Shown piece by piece: positions 8,349 to 15,729 of a stretch of DNA of 64,000 nt (position 1 is its first letter; each line of letters opens with the position of its first letter). This DNA comes from Dehalogenimonas sp. THU2. GTDB taxonomy: Bacteria > Chloroflexota > Dehalococcoidia > Dehalococcoidales > Dehalococcoidaceae. The notes below the pieces were generated by a model. That model did no database searches. It was not told where the DNA came from and saw only the letters and a program-made list of their open reading frames with translations. Made by a program: the position numbers and the translations under genes. The stretch is from positions 62,001 through 126,000 of the forward strand of contig NZ_JBDLLU010000002.1 in the NCBI RefSeq assembly GCF_039749495.1. The letters run 5' to 3'.

Positions 8349-8861
8349 ATGTCAGAACGTCCCAAAGGCCCTATCGCCCTGGAATTCGCCGGTTTCTGGC
8401 GGCAAGCTGGTTCCTTAATCATCGACGTCACGGTGTTGCTTTCAATTTCATCCTTTCTCACACCTTTCCATTGGTTCGGGTTTGGGAACTTGTGGGACAT
8501 TACTCGATTCATCGAAGTCCCTATTTTACTCTCGCCGTTCGCTGCTTTGATCAACCCGGTCTCCATCGTCCTCTCCGGCGTCTATTTCATCGCTTTCTGG
8601 ATCTGGCGGGGCCAGACATTGGGCATGATGGTTGGGGGGATTAAAGTCATCCATATCGACGGCACCGATATCAATCTAAACCGCAGCATCATACGCTATT
8701 TAGGCTACATCATATCAGCCTTGCCATTATTTTTAGGTTTCTTATGGATCGCTTTCGACGAACGGAGTCAAGGCTGGCATGACAAGTTCGCTGAAACCTA
8801 CGTCGTCAAACTACCGCCGATGCCGGAAGTCAGCGCCAGCGCTCCTCCGGCCGGTATCTGA
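8349..8861 (+). CDS. RDD-family membrane protein
   Basis: A 170-residue protein with an N-terminal RDD-like segment (EFAGFWRQAGSLIIDVTVLL; the usual R-x-x-A-x-x-ID spacing), three hydrophobic spans and a conserved loop GQTLGMMVGGIKVI followed by DERSQGWHDKFAETYVV. RDD proteins are integral membrane proteins of mostly unknown function, some linked to ion transport. A TATAAT at 8299-8304 could be its -10. GGAG in GAGGAGTCTCTCC precedes the ATG at 8349. It lies 21 bases upstream of gltX and may be co-transcribed with it. Confidence 0.82.
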   Translation: MSERPKGPIALEFAGFWRQAGSLIIDVTVLLSISSFLTPFHWFGFGNLWDITRFIEVPILLSPFAALINPVSIVLSGVYFIAFWIWRGQTLGMMVGGIKVIHIDGTDINLNRSIIRYLGYIISALPLFLGFLWIAFDERSQGWHDKFAETYVVKLPPMPEVSASAPPAGI

Positions 8862-8882
8862 ATTTTATCGAGGTCCGCATTT

Positions 8883-10346
8883 ATGAACAATAATATCCGC
8901 GTGCGTTACGCCCCCTCCCCCACCGGCCACCCCCACGTGGGCAATATCCGTACCGCCCTTTTCAACTGGCTGTTCGCCCGTCATGAGGGCGGTAAATTTC
9001 TGGTTCGTATTGAGGACACCGATCAAGCCAGATACGTCGAGGGCTCGGTGGAAGCCATCCTCGGCGGACTGCGCTGGCTGGGCATGGATTGGGACGAGGG
9101 GCCGGAAAAGGGCGGGGACTACGGGCCATATTTTCAGTCACAGCGTCTGGAAAAGTATCAGGCAGCGGCGGAAAAGCTTATCGCCGGCGGCCATGCCTAC
9201 CGCTGCTACTGCTCGTCCGAGCGCCTGGAGGAAATGCGGGCTGCGCAGACCGCCGCCAAACAGCCGCCGGGATATGACCGGCACTGTCGCGACAAATGCG
9301 AGATTACGCCGGAAGGCATAACCCCGGTAGTACGGTTCAGGGTACCACTGAAGGGAAGAACGGTCTTCAACGACCTCATCCGCGGCGAGGTTTCTTTCGA
9401 GAATGCCCTGCTGGATGATTTCATCCTGCTCAAGAGCGATGGCTTCCCCACCTACCACCTGGCCAATATCGTGGACGACCATGACATGCGCATCAGCCAT
9501 GTCATCCGGGGGGAGGAATGGGTCTCCAGTGCGCCGCGGCATGTGCTGTTGTATCAGGCCCTGGGTTACGAACCGCCTCTCTACGCCCACCTGCCGATGA
9601 TCCTGGGCACCGACCGCTCCAAATTGTCCAAGCGCCACGGCGCGGTTTCCATCATGGACTACGAGGAACAAGGGTACCTGCCGGAGACCATGGTCAACTT
9701 CCTGGCGCTCCTGGGATGGTCGCTCGACGATAAAACCGAGATCATGGACGTCAAGCAGATCATCGATAACTTCTCCATTGAACGCATTTCAAAGACCGGC
9801 GCCATTTTCAATGTCGAAAAACTGGATTGGATGAACGGCTCCTATATCCGGGCGCTGACTCTCGATGAGTTCACGGACCGGGCGCGGCCGTTCCTGGAGG
9901 CGGGGGTGCCGGAGTCCCGTGCTTTCGACCGGGATTATATCAAGAGTGCGCTGGCGCTGGTGCAGGAGCGGGTGAAAAAACTGGGAGAATTCCGCGATCA
10001 GCCGGAGATGACCCGTTTCTTTTTCATAGAAAACCTCGAATATGAACCGATCGAGCTGCTGGGCAAGAAGATGACGGCGGCTTCCACGCGAACGGCGCTG
10101 GAGCGTTCGCTTGAGCGACTAGAAAAGCTCGGCGATTTCACCGTCGAGAGTATGGAAGCAGATCTGCGCAGCCTGGCGGAGGAACTGGAACTCAAACCGG
10201 GGCAACTCTTCGGTAGCCTGCGCGTAGCCTTCACCGGCTTGATCGTCTCACCGCCGCTCTTCCAGACGATGATCGTGCTGGGACGGGAACAATGCCTCAA
10301 ACGTTTACGTGAGGCCGTCTCCAAATCCTGGAAGCTGCCGGAGTAG
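8883..10346 (+). CDS. gltX: Glutamyl-tRNA synthetase
   Basis: Class I synthetase that charges tRNA-Glu. The 487 residues include the N-terminal YAPSPTGHPHVGNIRTALFN (HIGH-equivalent near 18-21) and KLSKRHG (KMSKS-equivalent, 247-253). A zinc-binding insertion CYCS...YDRHC is present near residues 105-140. The C-terminal alpha-helical anticodon domain is complete. It starts at the ATG at 8883, 21 bases after the RDD gene, and ends 2 bases before the next ATG, so the following DUF3795 gene is tightly coupled. I did not determine whether it is discriminating or also charges tRNA-Gln. Confidence 0.96.
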   Translation: MNNNIRVRYAPSPTGHPHVGNIRTALFNWLFARHEGGKFLVRIEDTDQARYVEGSVEAILGGLRWLGMDWDEGPEKGGDYGPYFQSQRLEKYQAAAEKLIAGGHAYRCYCSSERLEEMRAAQTAAKQPPGYDRHCRDKCEITPEGITPVVRFRVPLKGRTVFNDLIRGEVSFENALLDDFILLKSDGFPTYHLANIVDDHDMRISHVIRGEEWVSSAPRHVLLYQALGYEPPLYAHLPMILGTDRSKLSKRHGAVSIMDYEEQGYLPETMVNFLALLGWSLDDKTEIMDVKQIIDNFSIERISKTGAIFNVEKLDWMNGSYIRALTLDEFTDRARPFLEAGVPESRAFDRDYIKSALALVQERVKKLGEFRDQPEMTRFFFIENLEYEPIELLGKKMTAASTRTALERSLERLEKLGDFTVESMEADLRSLAEELELKPGQLFGSLRVAFTGLIVSPPLFQTMIVLGREQCLKRLREAVSKSWKLPE

Positions 10347-10348
10347 CC

Positions 10349-10939
10349 ATGGTTGAAACAGCAGTCAAACGTTTCCCGACGGTCGGTGCCTGCGGTCTGG
10401 ATTGCGGGTTGTGCCCCCGCCACCACACCGACGGCTCTTCGCGCTGCCCCGGCTGCGCGGCTAAAGACTTCGGCGCATGGGGCTGCGCTCTCCAGAAATG
10501 CTGCGTCCAGGGTCACGGTCTGGAGTGCTGCGCCCAGTGTCCGGAATCTGACGGCTGCAGTGCGCTGGAACGGGTGATAAAAGAATCGGCCAGAGTGGAT
10601 TCCTTTATTTCCTACCAGCCGGTGCCGACCAACCACCAGCTCATCCGTGAGTTAGGCATCGTTGAATTCGCCCGGCGGCAGGACGCCCGGGTGAGTTTTC
10701 TCGAAGGGCTGCTCAAGACCCACAACGACGGCCGCTGCAAGGGTTTTTATTGCCTGGCGGTGCAACTGCTGCCGCTGGCTGAATTGCAGGCGGCGGTAAA
10801 CCGCCTGTCCGCGGAGTTGTCCCGGACGCCGGAAGTTAAAGCCCGGGCCATTATGCTGCGTCATTCGTTCGATGAGCTTGCGTCCCGAAATGGTTTAACG
10901 CTAAAGTTAAGGCGCGCAAAAAAGGAGGCGGAACTGTAA
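10349..10939 (+). CDS. Cysteine-rich DUF3795-like protein
   Basis: A 196-residue soluble protein with a dense N-terminal cysteine cluster: CGLDCGLCP, then CPGC, C in GAWGCAL, KCC, ECCAQCP and GCSALE within the first 75 residues. This spacing resembles DUF3795 proteins, small Cys-rich proteins of anaerobes presumed to bind metal or an Fe-S cluster. The C-terminal half is helical with no known motif. It starts two bases after gltX and is one base from the next small ORF, so gltX, this gene, the 87-residue ORF and the radical SAM gene appear to be one transcript. The function is unknown. Confidence 0.75.
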   Translation: MVETAVKRFPTVGACGLDCGLCPRHHTDGSSRCPGCAAKDFGAWGCALQKCCVQGHGLECCAQCPESDGCSALERVIKESARVDSFISYQPVPTNHQLIRELGIVEFARRQDARVSFLEGLLKTHNDGRCKGFYCLAVQLLPLAELQAAVNRLSAELSRTPEVKARAIMLRHSFDELASRNGLTLKLRRAKKEAEL

Positions 10940-10940
10940 T

Positions 10941-11204
10941 ATGAGCGTCGCTCTCACACGTCAGGATGCCATGAACTGGCTGGTCAAATTTGGCGTCATC
11001 CCCTACTGGGATTCCATCGACAAAAAACCTCTTTTCCGCAAGGCTGACGTTAAAAAAGGCTCGGTGGCTTTCATCAGCCGTGAAACCGAGGAACAGGTCT
11101 GGCCGGGCGTCATCAAGCTCCTTGATCTCAAGACCGAAGCCGACTGCGCCACGGTGCGCCGGAACGTTGAACACCTGCTACGGGAGCAGGGCAAATTGCT
11201 TTAA
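10941..11204 (+). CDS. Small conserved-looking protein of unknown function (87 aa)
   Basis: A soluble 87-residue protein, neutral to slightly basic, with no cysteine cluster and one Cys (DCATVRRNVEHLL). I do not recognise a family. It looks real because it starts one base after the DUF3795 stop, a strong AAGGAGG lies inside that gene's 3' end (about 10921-10927), and codon usage matches the neighbours. It ends 26 bases before the radical SAM gene. Its place between a Cys-rich protein and a radical SAM activase suggests, but does not show, an accessory role. Confidence 0.65.
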   Translation: MSVALTRQDAMNWLVKFGVIPYWDSIDKKPLFRKADVKKGSVAFISRETEEQVWPGVIKLLDLKTEADCATVRRNVEHLLREQGKLL

Positions 11205-11230
11205 ACGACTACCTAAGTTGAGGAATCATT

Positions 11231-12220
11231 TTGGTTGAACTGCCACCGTATGTTGCATTATTTGAATCGGGAGAACTTGAACGCCGCGTCGAACGGCTGG
11301 AAGCCCGGCTGGAAAGCTGCGACATCTGCCCCCGGCGCTGCGGCGCCAACCGCCTGAGTCATGAGATCGGCTCATGCAACGCCGGCAAACTGGTGGCGGT
11401 GGCCTCAGTCTGCGCCCACCACGGCGAGGAACCAGCGCTGTCCGGCAGCCGGGGCTCCGGCACCATTTTCTTCGGCAACTGTAATCTGAGGTGCGTCTTT
11501 TGTCAGAATGCCCAGATATCCCAGGATCCGGAACGCCAGCGCCCCAACCAGGTTACCCCGTCCCGCCTGGCCAACCGCATGCTTTATGTCCAGAACGAGC
11601 TTAACTGCCACAATATCAACCTGGTATCGCCGTCGCACTACGTGCCTCAGATCATGCGCGCAATATGCGAGGCGGTGCCCCGGGGACTCACTCTACCCAT
11701 CGTCTACAATACCAATGCGTACGACGAACTGGAGACGCTCGCGGAATTGGAAGACGTCGTCAGTGTCTACCTGCCGGATCTGAAATACGCCGATAACACG
11801 GTGGCTGCCAGGCTGTCGGAAGCGCCGCATTACGTGCAAACAGCCCGCGCCGCCATCAGGGAGATGTACCGGCAGGTGGGGGAACTGGAACTCGATGATG
11901 ACGATATCGCCGTCAGGGGGCTGATTATCCGCCACCTGATATTGCCTGATGAGCTGGCCGGCAGTGAGGCTTCCATGAAATGGATCGCCTCAGAGCTTTC
12001 GACATCGGTACCGGTGAGCATCATGGCTCAATACACCCCGCGCCACCGGGCGATGGAAATGCCGATACTGGCGCGCAGCATCACCGCGGCGGAGTACCGC
12101 CGGGTGGTGAATTTACTGGATGTACTGGGGATGGAGAACGGCTGGCTGCAGGATGACAGCGCCAGGGATTTTTACTTACCGGACTTCAGCCGCGAGGGGC
12201 ACCCGTTCGAGAGAAGCTAA
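11231..12220 (+). CDS. Radical SAM protein, PflX/pyruvate-formate-lyase-activase-like
   Basis: A 329-residue radical SAM enzyme. The cluster-binding CNLRCVFC (CxxxCxxC) has cysteines at 84, 88 and 91, and the N-terminus has an extra CDICPRRCGANR motif that may hold another metal site. Similar proteins (PflX, or AmmeMemoRadiSam-system relatives) are annotated as glycyl-radical enzyme activases. No glycyl-radical enzyme is encoded in the window, so the target is unknown. The likely start is the TTG at 11231. A hairpin without a clear U-tract follows the stop. Confidence 0.8.
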   Translation: MVELPPYVALFESGELERRVERLEARLESCDICPRRCGANRLSHEIGSCNAGKLVAVASVCAHHGEEPALSGSRGSGTIFFGNCNLRCVFCQNAQISQDPERQRPNQVTPSRLANRMLYVQNELNCHNINLVSPSHYVPQIMRAICEAVPRGLTLPIVYNTNAYDELETLAELEDVVSVYLPDLKYADNTVAARLSEAPHYVQTARAAIREMYRQVGELELDDDDIAVRGLIIRHLILPDELAGSEASMKWIASELSTSVPVSIMAQYTPRHRAMEMPILARSITAAEYRRVVNLLDVLGMENGWLQDDSARDFYLPDFSREGHPFERS

Positions 12221-12252
12221 ACGACGCCGGCAATTGATCTTGCCAGCGTCGT
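12221..12252. terminator. Hairpin between convergent genes
   Basis: ACGACGC (12221-12227) pairs with GCGTCGT (12246-12252) and GGCAA with TTGCC, with one internal mismatch and a six-base loop. It begins right at the stop of the radical SAM gene and faces the convergent 44-residue ORF. No T-run follows, so it may be a weak or bidirectional terminator or an mRNA 3' stabiliser. Confidence 0.45.
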
Positions 12253-12282
12253 GTATGTCCCGGGGGAAGGGGAAACGAAGGG

Positions 12283-12417
12283 TTATCCGCCCTTGCGTTT
12301 GCGGTTGCAGAAGGCGAAGTGGATCTTGTGACCGCTGACCTCGTCCTTCTTATTCACATTCTCGATGAACGTCTTGAGATCGACCGGTTTCTTCTCAACA
12401 GTTGCTTTTTTAGTCAT
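12283..12417 (-). CDS. Short basic peptide of unknown function (44 aa)
   Basis: A 45-codon ORF beginning MTKKATVEKKPVDL and ending FAFCNRKRKGG. It is lysine-rich with one cysteine. A GGAG lies about 11 bases before the ATG at 12417. It is convergent with the radical SAM gene and divergent from rdhB, so it is the only coding candidate on the left of that promoter region. I do not recognise it. A small DNA- or RNA-binding peptide is possible from composition alone. Support is the ribosome site, the position and a codon bias like the neighbours. Confidence 0.45.
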   Translation of the reverse strand: MTKKATVEKKPVDLKTFIENVNKKDEVSGHKIHFAFCNRKRKGG

Positions 12418-12741
12418 ATCTGAATAATCTCCGTCTGACAAACTGAACTGGCATTATATCACGACCGCGCCCCGAAGCCAAGGATCCTGTTTTTTCAACC
12501 ATGACATCAATCAAAAGGAAACGATTACCCGAAAGGTTGAACAACAAGGAGGAATCAAAGACCTAATAATTAGGAGCACTGAAGCGGAGGTTTTTGAAAA
12601 ATTCAGCATAAATGCTTAGACGTAAAATATGGTTTACGTTCATTTTGTTAAGCCATGGGGTATTGACACGCCAGCAAAAAGCCCTTATAATAAGTGAAAA
12701 GTTAGGGAATAATAAGGAAATAGTAAGGAGGTCCCGGAACT
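12418..12741. other. Intergenic region upstream of rdhB
   Basis: This 324-base AT-rich stretch lies between the 44-residue ORF and rdhB. It holds the rdhB promoter, its leader and ribosome site. Further left is a possible 21-codon ORF (ATG at about 12500, beginning MTSIKRKRLPERLNNK) that ends in a second AAGGAGG at about 12546; it has no usable downstream start and may be decayed sequence. I found no remnant of a catalytic rdhA gene. Confidence 0.5.
12663..12691 (+). promoter_or_regulatory. Perfect consensus sigma-70 promoter of rdhB
   Basis: TTGACA (12663-12668), a 17-base spacer and TATAAT (12686-12691) match full consensus in both boxes with ideal spacing. The transcript would start near 12698 and carry AAGGAGG (12725-12731) ten bases before the ATG at 12742. 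Nothing in this leader looks like an operator, so strong constitutive expression is expected unless a regulator binds elsewhere. Confidence 0.85.
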
Positions 12742-13011
12742 ATGTGGTTAGTAATTGGTCTTCTCCTCGGCGCGGCTCTCATCTGGCTGGTCAGCCTCAT
12801 GAAGGGCAAAGGCATCAGCATGAAGTGGTACGAATGGATCATCGGTCTCATCGGTGTGGCCATGCTCCTCTTCACCGTCCAGAACTACTTCGGTTCGCTG
12901 GCTGAACTGGAACCCACCGCCGCCAACATGTTCCTCCTGGTCACCGGCCTGCCCGCCATAATCCTGCTGGCCGTAACTTGGCAGCTGGTCGTCCGCCACA
13001 AGAACGCCTAA
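12742..13011 (+). CDS. rdhB: Orphan reductive dehalogenase membrane anchor protein (RdhB type)
   Basis: An 89-residue membrane protein with three hydrophobic segments (about 1-18, 28-48, 60-84). The sequence fits RdhB anchors of Dehalococcoides/Dehalogenimonas: MWLVIGLLLGAALIWLV, the KWYEWIIGLIG block, QNYFGSLAELEPTAANMFLL and a C-terminal VTWQLVVRHK. RdhB proteins tether the Tat-exported catalytic RdhA to the outer face of the cytoplasmic membrane. Normally rdhB directly follows rdhA. Here there is no rdhA on either side, only a strong promoter before and a terminator after, so it is expressed alone. It could serve RdhA enzymes encoded elsewhere. Confidence 0.88.
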   Translation: MWLVIGLLLGAALIWLVSLMKGKGISMKWYEWIIGLIGVAMLLFTVQNYFGSLAELEPTAANMFLLVTGLPAIILLAVTWQLVVRHKNA

Positions 13012-13040
13012 ACCCAAACAATTTAATATCGTCCCACAGA

Positions 13041-13071
13041 GGGGGAGTCGAGAGACTCCCCCTTCTTTTTT
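13041..13071 (+). terminator. Rho-independent terminator of rdhB
   Basis: A 9-bp stem, GGGGGAGTC (13041-13049) with GACTCCCCC (13054-13062), closes a GAGA tetraloop and is followed by TTCTTTTTT. It begins 29 bases after the rdhB stop. It is a textbook terminator and confirms that rdhB is a single-gene unit. Confidence 0.92.
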
Positions 13072-13099
13072 ACCTCAAAAGCAGGGTTGAGACTATAGT

Positions 13100-14107
13100 C
13101 TAAGACCTGGTCGCCAATTCGGCCACCAGGAGGTCTATGGACATCGTCTCGTCCATACGGCCGGTCTTGGCGGCAATATCAGCTTCGAGGAGTTGCCTGT
13201 AAATGTCTTTGAAACGGTCGATAGAGAACCGTCCTGCCTGATCTAAAGCTTTCTTCCAGACAAAATCCGCGTTGAGGCCCAAACGACGTCTGATTTCCAT
13301 ATCTTTCTCACCGCGACTTTTCAGGTCTTTGATCTGAATTACCAGCCGGAGTTGCCGAGCCAGCATGGAAAGGACATAACCCGCGGAGAAGCCGCTGGCC
13401 TTGAGACTTTCCAGCGAAGTAGTGGCGGTTTTGAGGCGCTGCTCGAAAATGGCGTCCACCAAGCTGAAGATATTGGCCTCCTGAGCTGAGCCTACCAGAG
13501 CTTTTACGTCATTTTCGGTGATGACTCGTTCGCAGGCGAAGAGAGTCAGTTTATCAATCTCGGTGGCTAGGGACCACAGGTCGGCGCCGACATACTGGAC
13601 GAGCAGGTTAATGGCACCGGGGCTGATCTGTCCACCGGCATGCAACACCCGCCGCCCGATCCATTCCTTAAGTTGGGGCTTATCCAGCGGCGGAAACTCA
13701 TGCATCTCCAAAACGTCGGAGATGGACTTGAAGAGCGGGTTGGTGCGGTTGAGTGACGTTTCGGTCAGGATGAGCGTCGTCGACGGGGGCGATGAACGGA
13801 CGATCCCGGCGAATTCCTCGATGTCCTCGGGTTTGGTCTTCTTTTTGCCGCCTGCGTCGCCTGAGGCCGGCTGGAAACGGCTAAACAGCCCGCTGACAAC
13901 GACCAGGCGCGCCGGTGACAGAAAGGGCGCGGCATGCACGGTCAACCGGAACTCCGCCGGCTTGAGCCGGGCGGCATCGAAAATATTGGTCGCCGTGGAA
14001 AGCATCGCCGGGTCACCAAGCGATGCTTTGATGGAATTAAGCTTGGCTTTGAGCGAAAAATCGTCCGGCCCGGCCAGGAGATAGCGCAAAATAGGATCCT
14101 CTATCAC
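13100..14107 (-). CDS. holA: DNA polymerase III subunit delta
   Basis: Clamp-loader subunit that opens the sliding clamp. The 335 residues have the family layout: an N-terminal AAA-like domain beginning with a YLLAGPDDFSLKAKL segment and continuing through LVVVSGLFSRF, a middle WIGRRVLHAGGQISPGA region, VQYVGADLWSLATEIDKL typical of HolA domain II, and a C-terminal helical collar (MLARQLRLVIQIK...). There is no Walker A motif, as expected for delta. An acidic/lysine-rich loop (GDAGGKKKTKPEDIEE) interrupts the first domain. It stands alone between the rdhB terminator and the trkA pair. Confidence 0.9.
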   Translation of the reverse strand: MIEDPILRYLLAGPDDFSLKAKLNSIKASLGDPAMLSTATNIFDAARLKPAEFRLTVHAAPFLSPARLVVVSGLFSRFQPASGDAGGKKKTKPEDIEEFAGIVRSSPPSTTLILTETSLNRTNPLFKSISDVLEMHEFPPLDKPQLKEWIGRRVLHAGGQISPGAINLLVQYVGADLWSLATEIDKLTLFACERVITENDVKALVGSAQEANIFSLVDAIFEQRLKTATTSLESLKASGFSAGYVLSMLARQLRLVIQIKDLKSRGEKDMEIRRRLGLNADFVWKKALDQAGRFSIDRFKDIYRQLLEADIAAKTGRMDETMSIDLLVAELATRS

Positions 14108-14158
14108 AGGGTAGCGTATTCTTTAGCGGGTTGTCCGACCGCAAAATCGGGTTAAGAC

Positions 14159-14824
14159 TTAAGCGCCGTTGAACAACAGACGCAAGTCTTCCCCGACGGC
14201 GGCTGGCGCTACCGCGATTATGTGGTCGCCGGACTGGAAAACAGTGTCTCCCCTAGGCACAAATGGTTTCCCGCCGTCCCTGATTACCAATCCTAATACC
14301 ACCTTATCCGGCAGGTTGATTTCATTCAGCGATTTGCCCACCGCCACTCCGGAACGGGCTCGGACTTCCATGATCTCCAGATCCCGCTGATCGCCGGTGA
14401 TGCAGAAGAGATGGGTAAGGGGATGGGAAGGGACCTCGTGCTCGATGCGTTCCAGGATTATGTTGGTGGAGTTGACCGTCACGTCCACACCCAGCTTCTT
14501 GAAAATCGACTCGTTGCGGGGGTCGCGGACGCGGGCGATGGTGCGGGGGACGTTGAAGCGGTATTTGGCCACCTGGGAGGCCACCAGGTTGTCCTCGTCG
14601 TCGCCGGTGACAGCGATCAGCATGTCGGCGCGCCCGGTACCGGCTTCGGCCTGGATGCCCGTCTCGCAGGCATCGCCGCGGAGGCAGATGTTGCCCAGTT
14701 CCTTATTGATCTTTTCGCAGACCTCGAAATTACGTTCGATGAGCAGGGTTTCATGCCCTTCAGCCAGCAGGGCTTTGGTCAGGGAATAGCCCAGGCGGCC
14801 GCCGCCGACAATAATGATATACAT
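14159..14824 (-). CDS. trkA: TrkA/KtrA-type potassium channel regulatory subunit (full length)
   Basis: A 221-residue protein with an N-terminal RCK/Rossmann domain (MYIIIVGGGRLGYSLTKAL, then the acidic end of strand 2 at LLIERN) and a C-terminal TrkA-C domain from about residue 140 (RSGVAVGKSLNEINLPDKVVLGLV...GDHIIAVAP). Such subunits bind NAD(H) or nucleotides and gate Trk/Ktr potassium transporters. It directly abuts the shorter RCK gene upstream and follows the UspA gene, resembling CeoB/CeoC-type pairs. No transporter pore gene is in this operon; the nearest TrkH is at 16369-17820. Confidence 0.88.
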   Translation of the reverse strand: MYIIIVGGGRLGYSLTKALLAEGHETLLIERNFEVCEKINKELGNICLRGDACETGIQAEAGTGRADMLIAVTGDDEDNLVASQVAKYRFNVPRTIARVRDPRNESIFKKLGVDVTVNSTNIILERIEHEVPSHPLTHLFCITGDQRDLEIMEVRARSGVAVGKSLNEINLPDKVVLGLVIRDGGKPFVPRGDTVFQSGDHIIAVAPAAVGEDLRLLFNGA

Positions 14825-15223
14825 CTAGGTCTCCAGCTTCTCTTTCAGCATTTCGGCGAAGATGGTGGTGGGACTGAGGGCTTCCAGTCCGAGGATGGTG
14901 TAGAGGTCACGGCGCAGCGGGTCATAGATGCGGCACAACACCTTGTTAACGTTGAAGATCTTACGGGCCATCTGCGCGGCCATGACGTTGCGATTGTCGC
15001 CCTGGGTCACCGCCACGAAGGCGTCAGCTTCTTCGATGCCGGCTTTTTTAAGGACATCCTCGTCAAGCCCGTTACCCAGTAGCGCGGTGCCCTTGAAATC
15101 TGCCGGGAGACGGCGGAAGGAATAGGCGTCGGTATCCAAGGCGACAACGCTGTGTCCTTCCTTGTCGAGGAGGGACGCCAGTTGAGCGCCGACACGTCCG
15201 CAGCCCATAATGATCACTTTCAT
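14825..15223 (-). CDS. Short TrkA-N (RCK) domain protein
   Basis: A 132-residue protein with only the NAD-binding half of a TrkA subunit: MKVIIMGCGRVGAQLASLL, the aspartate at the end of strand 2 (VALDTDAYSF) and the GNGLDEDVLKKAGI segment. It ends at LKEKLET without the usual TrkA-C domain of about 80 residues. Its stop abuts the start of the full-length partner, which could supply the missing domain in a heteromer. Because the reading frame ends cleanly at the next gene, I take this as an evolved short form rather than a frameshift. Confidence 0.82.
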   Translation of the reverse strand: MKVIIMGCGRVGAQLASLLDKEGHSVVALDTDAYSFRRLPADFKGTALLGNGLDEDVLKKAGIEEADAFVAVTQGDNRNVMAAQMARKIFNVNKVLCRIYDPLRRDLYTILGLEALSPTTIFAEMLKEKLET

Positions 15224-15235
15224 CCGGAAAACTCC

Positions 15236-15670
15236 TTAAATGGACTGCTGCCGGTGACTGAGAATGACCCGGCAGGGGGCGTTCTGGAGTATGTAGGGCA
15301 CCACTTCGCCGAGGCTGAACTCCCCGAAGTGGGTCTTGTAGTCGGAACCGATGACGATGGTGTCGGCTTTCTGTTCCACCGCCTCGTCGACGATGGCCGG
15401 GCCCACCGCCCTGGCTTGGAGGAGGTTGGTCTCGACGGAGCAGTTGTATTTTTTTCCCAAGTTTTCAAATCTCGACAGGACACCCTCGGCCTTGGCGATC
15501 TCGGAATCGATCTCCGCGTCCAGCGGCAGCGAACGGTCCACCGAGATGATATGGGTGACGACCACCCGGGCATTGCCGGCGCACCGTGACAGGTGGCAGG
15601 CCAGCTCCAGCGCGTCCTCATCTTCAGCTCGCCCGGCTACCGGGACCAGCAGTGTGTGGTATTCAGTCAT
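15236..15670 (-). CDS. Universal stress protein, UspA family
   Basis: A 144-residue single-domain Usp. It begins MTEYHTLLVPVAGRAEDEDAL and carries the typical VIGSDYKTHFGEFSLGEVVPYILQNAPCRVIL end. The ATP-binding form of the motif (G-2x-G-9x-G-S/T) is not clearly met, since IGSDYK replaces the usual GSxG run, so nucleotide binding is doubtful. Usp proteins often regulate ion or amino-acid transport; here it heads a usp-trkA(short)-trkA operon and so probably acts in potassium or osmotic control. The ATG at 15670 follows a strong promoter. Confidence 0.85.
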   Translation of the reverse strand: MTEYHTLLVPVAGRAEDEDALELACHLSRCAGNARVVVTHIISVDRSLPLDAEIDSEIAKAEGVLSRFENLGKKYNCSVETNLLQARAVGPAIVDEAVEQKADTIVIGSDYKTHFGEFSLGEVVPYILQNAPCRVILSHRQQSI

Positions 15671-15700
15671 GTATTAAAGTGTCTTTGCACACGTAAGGGT

Positions 15701-15729
15701 ATTATAAGCGCCCATGGCCGGTTTGACAA
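15701..15729 (-). promoter_or_regulatory. Sigma-70 promoter of usp-trkA-trkA
   Basis: The minus strand has TTGTCA (15724-15729), a 17-base spacer and TATAAT (15701-15706). It would start about 15693 and give a short leader of about 23 bases before the ATG at 15670. Confidence 0.78.
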
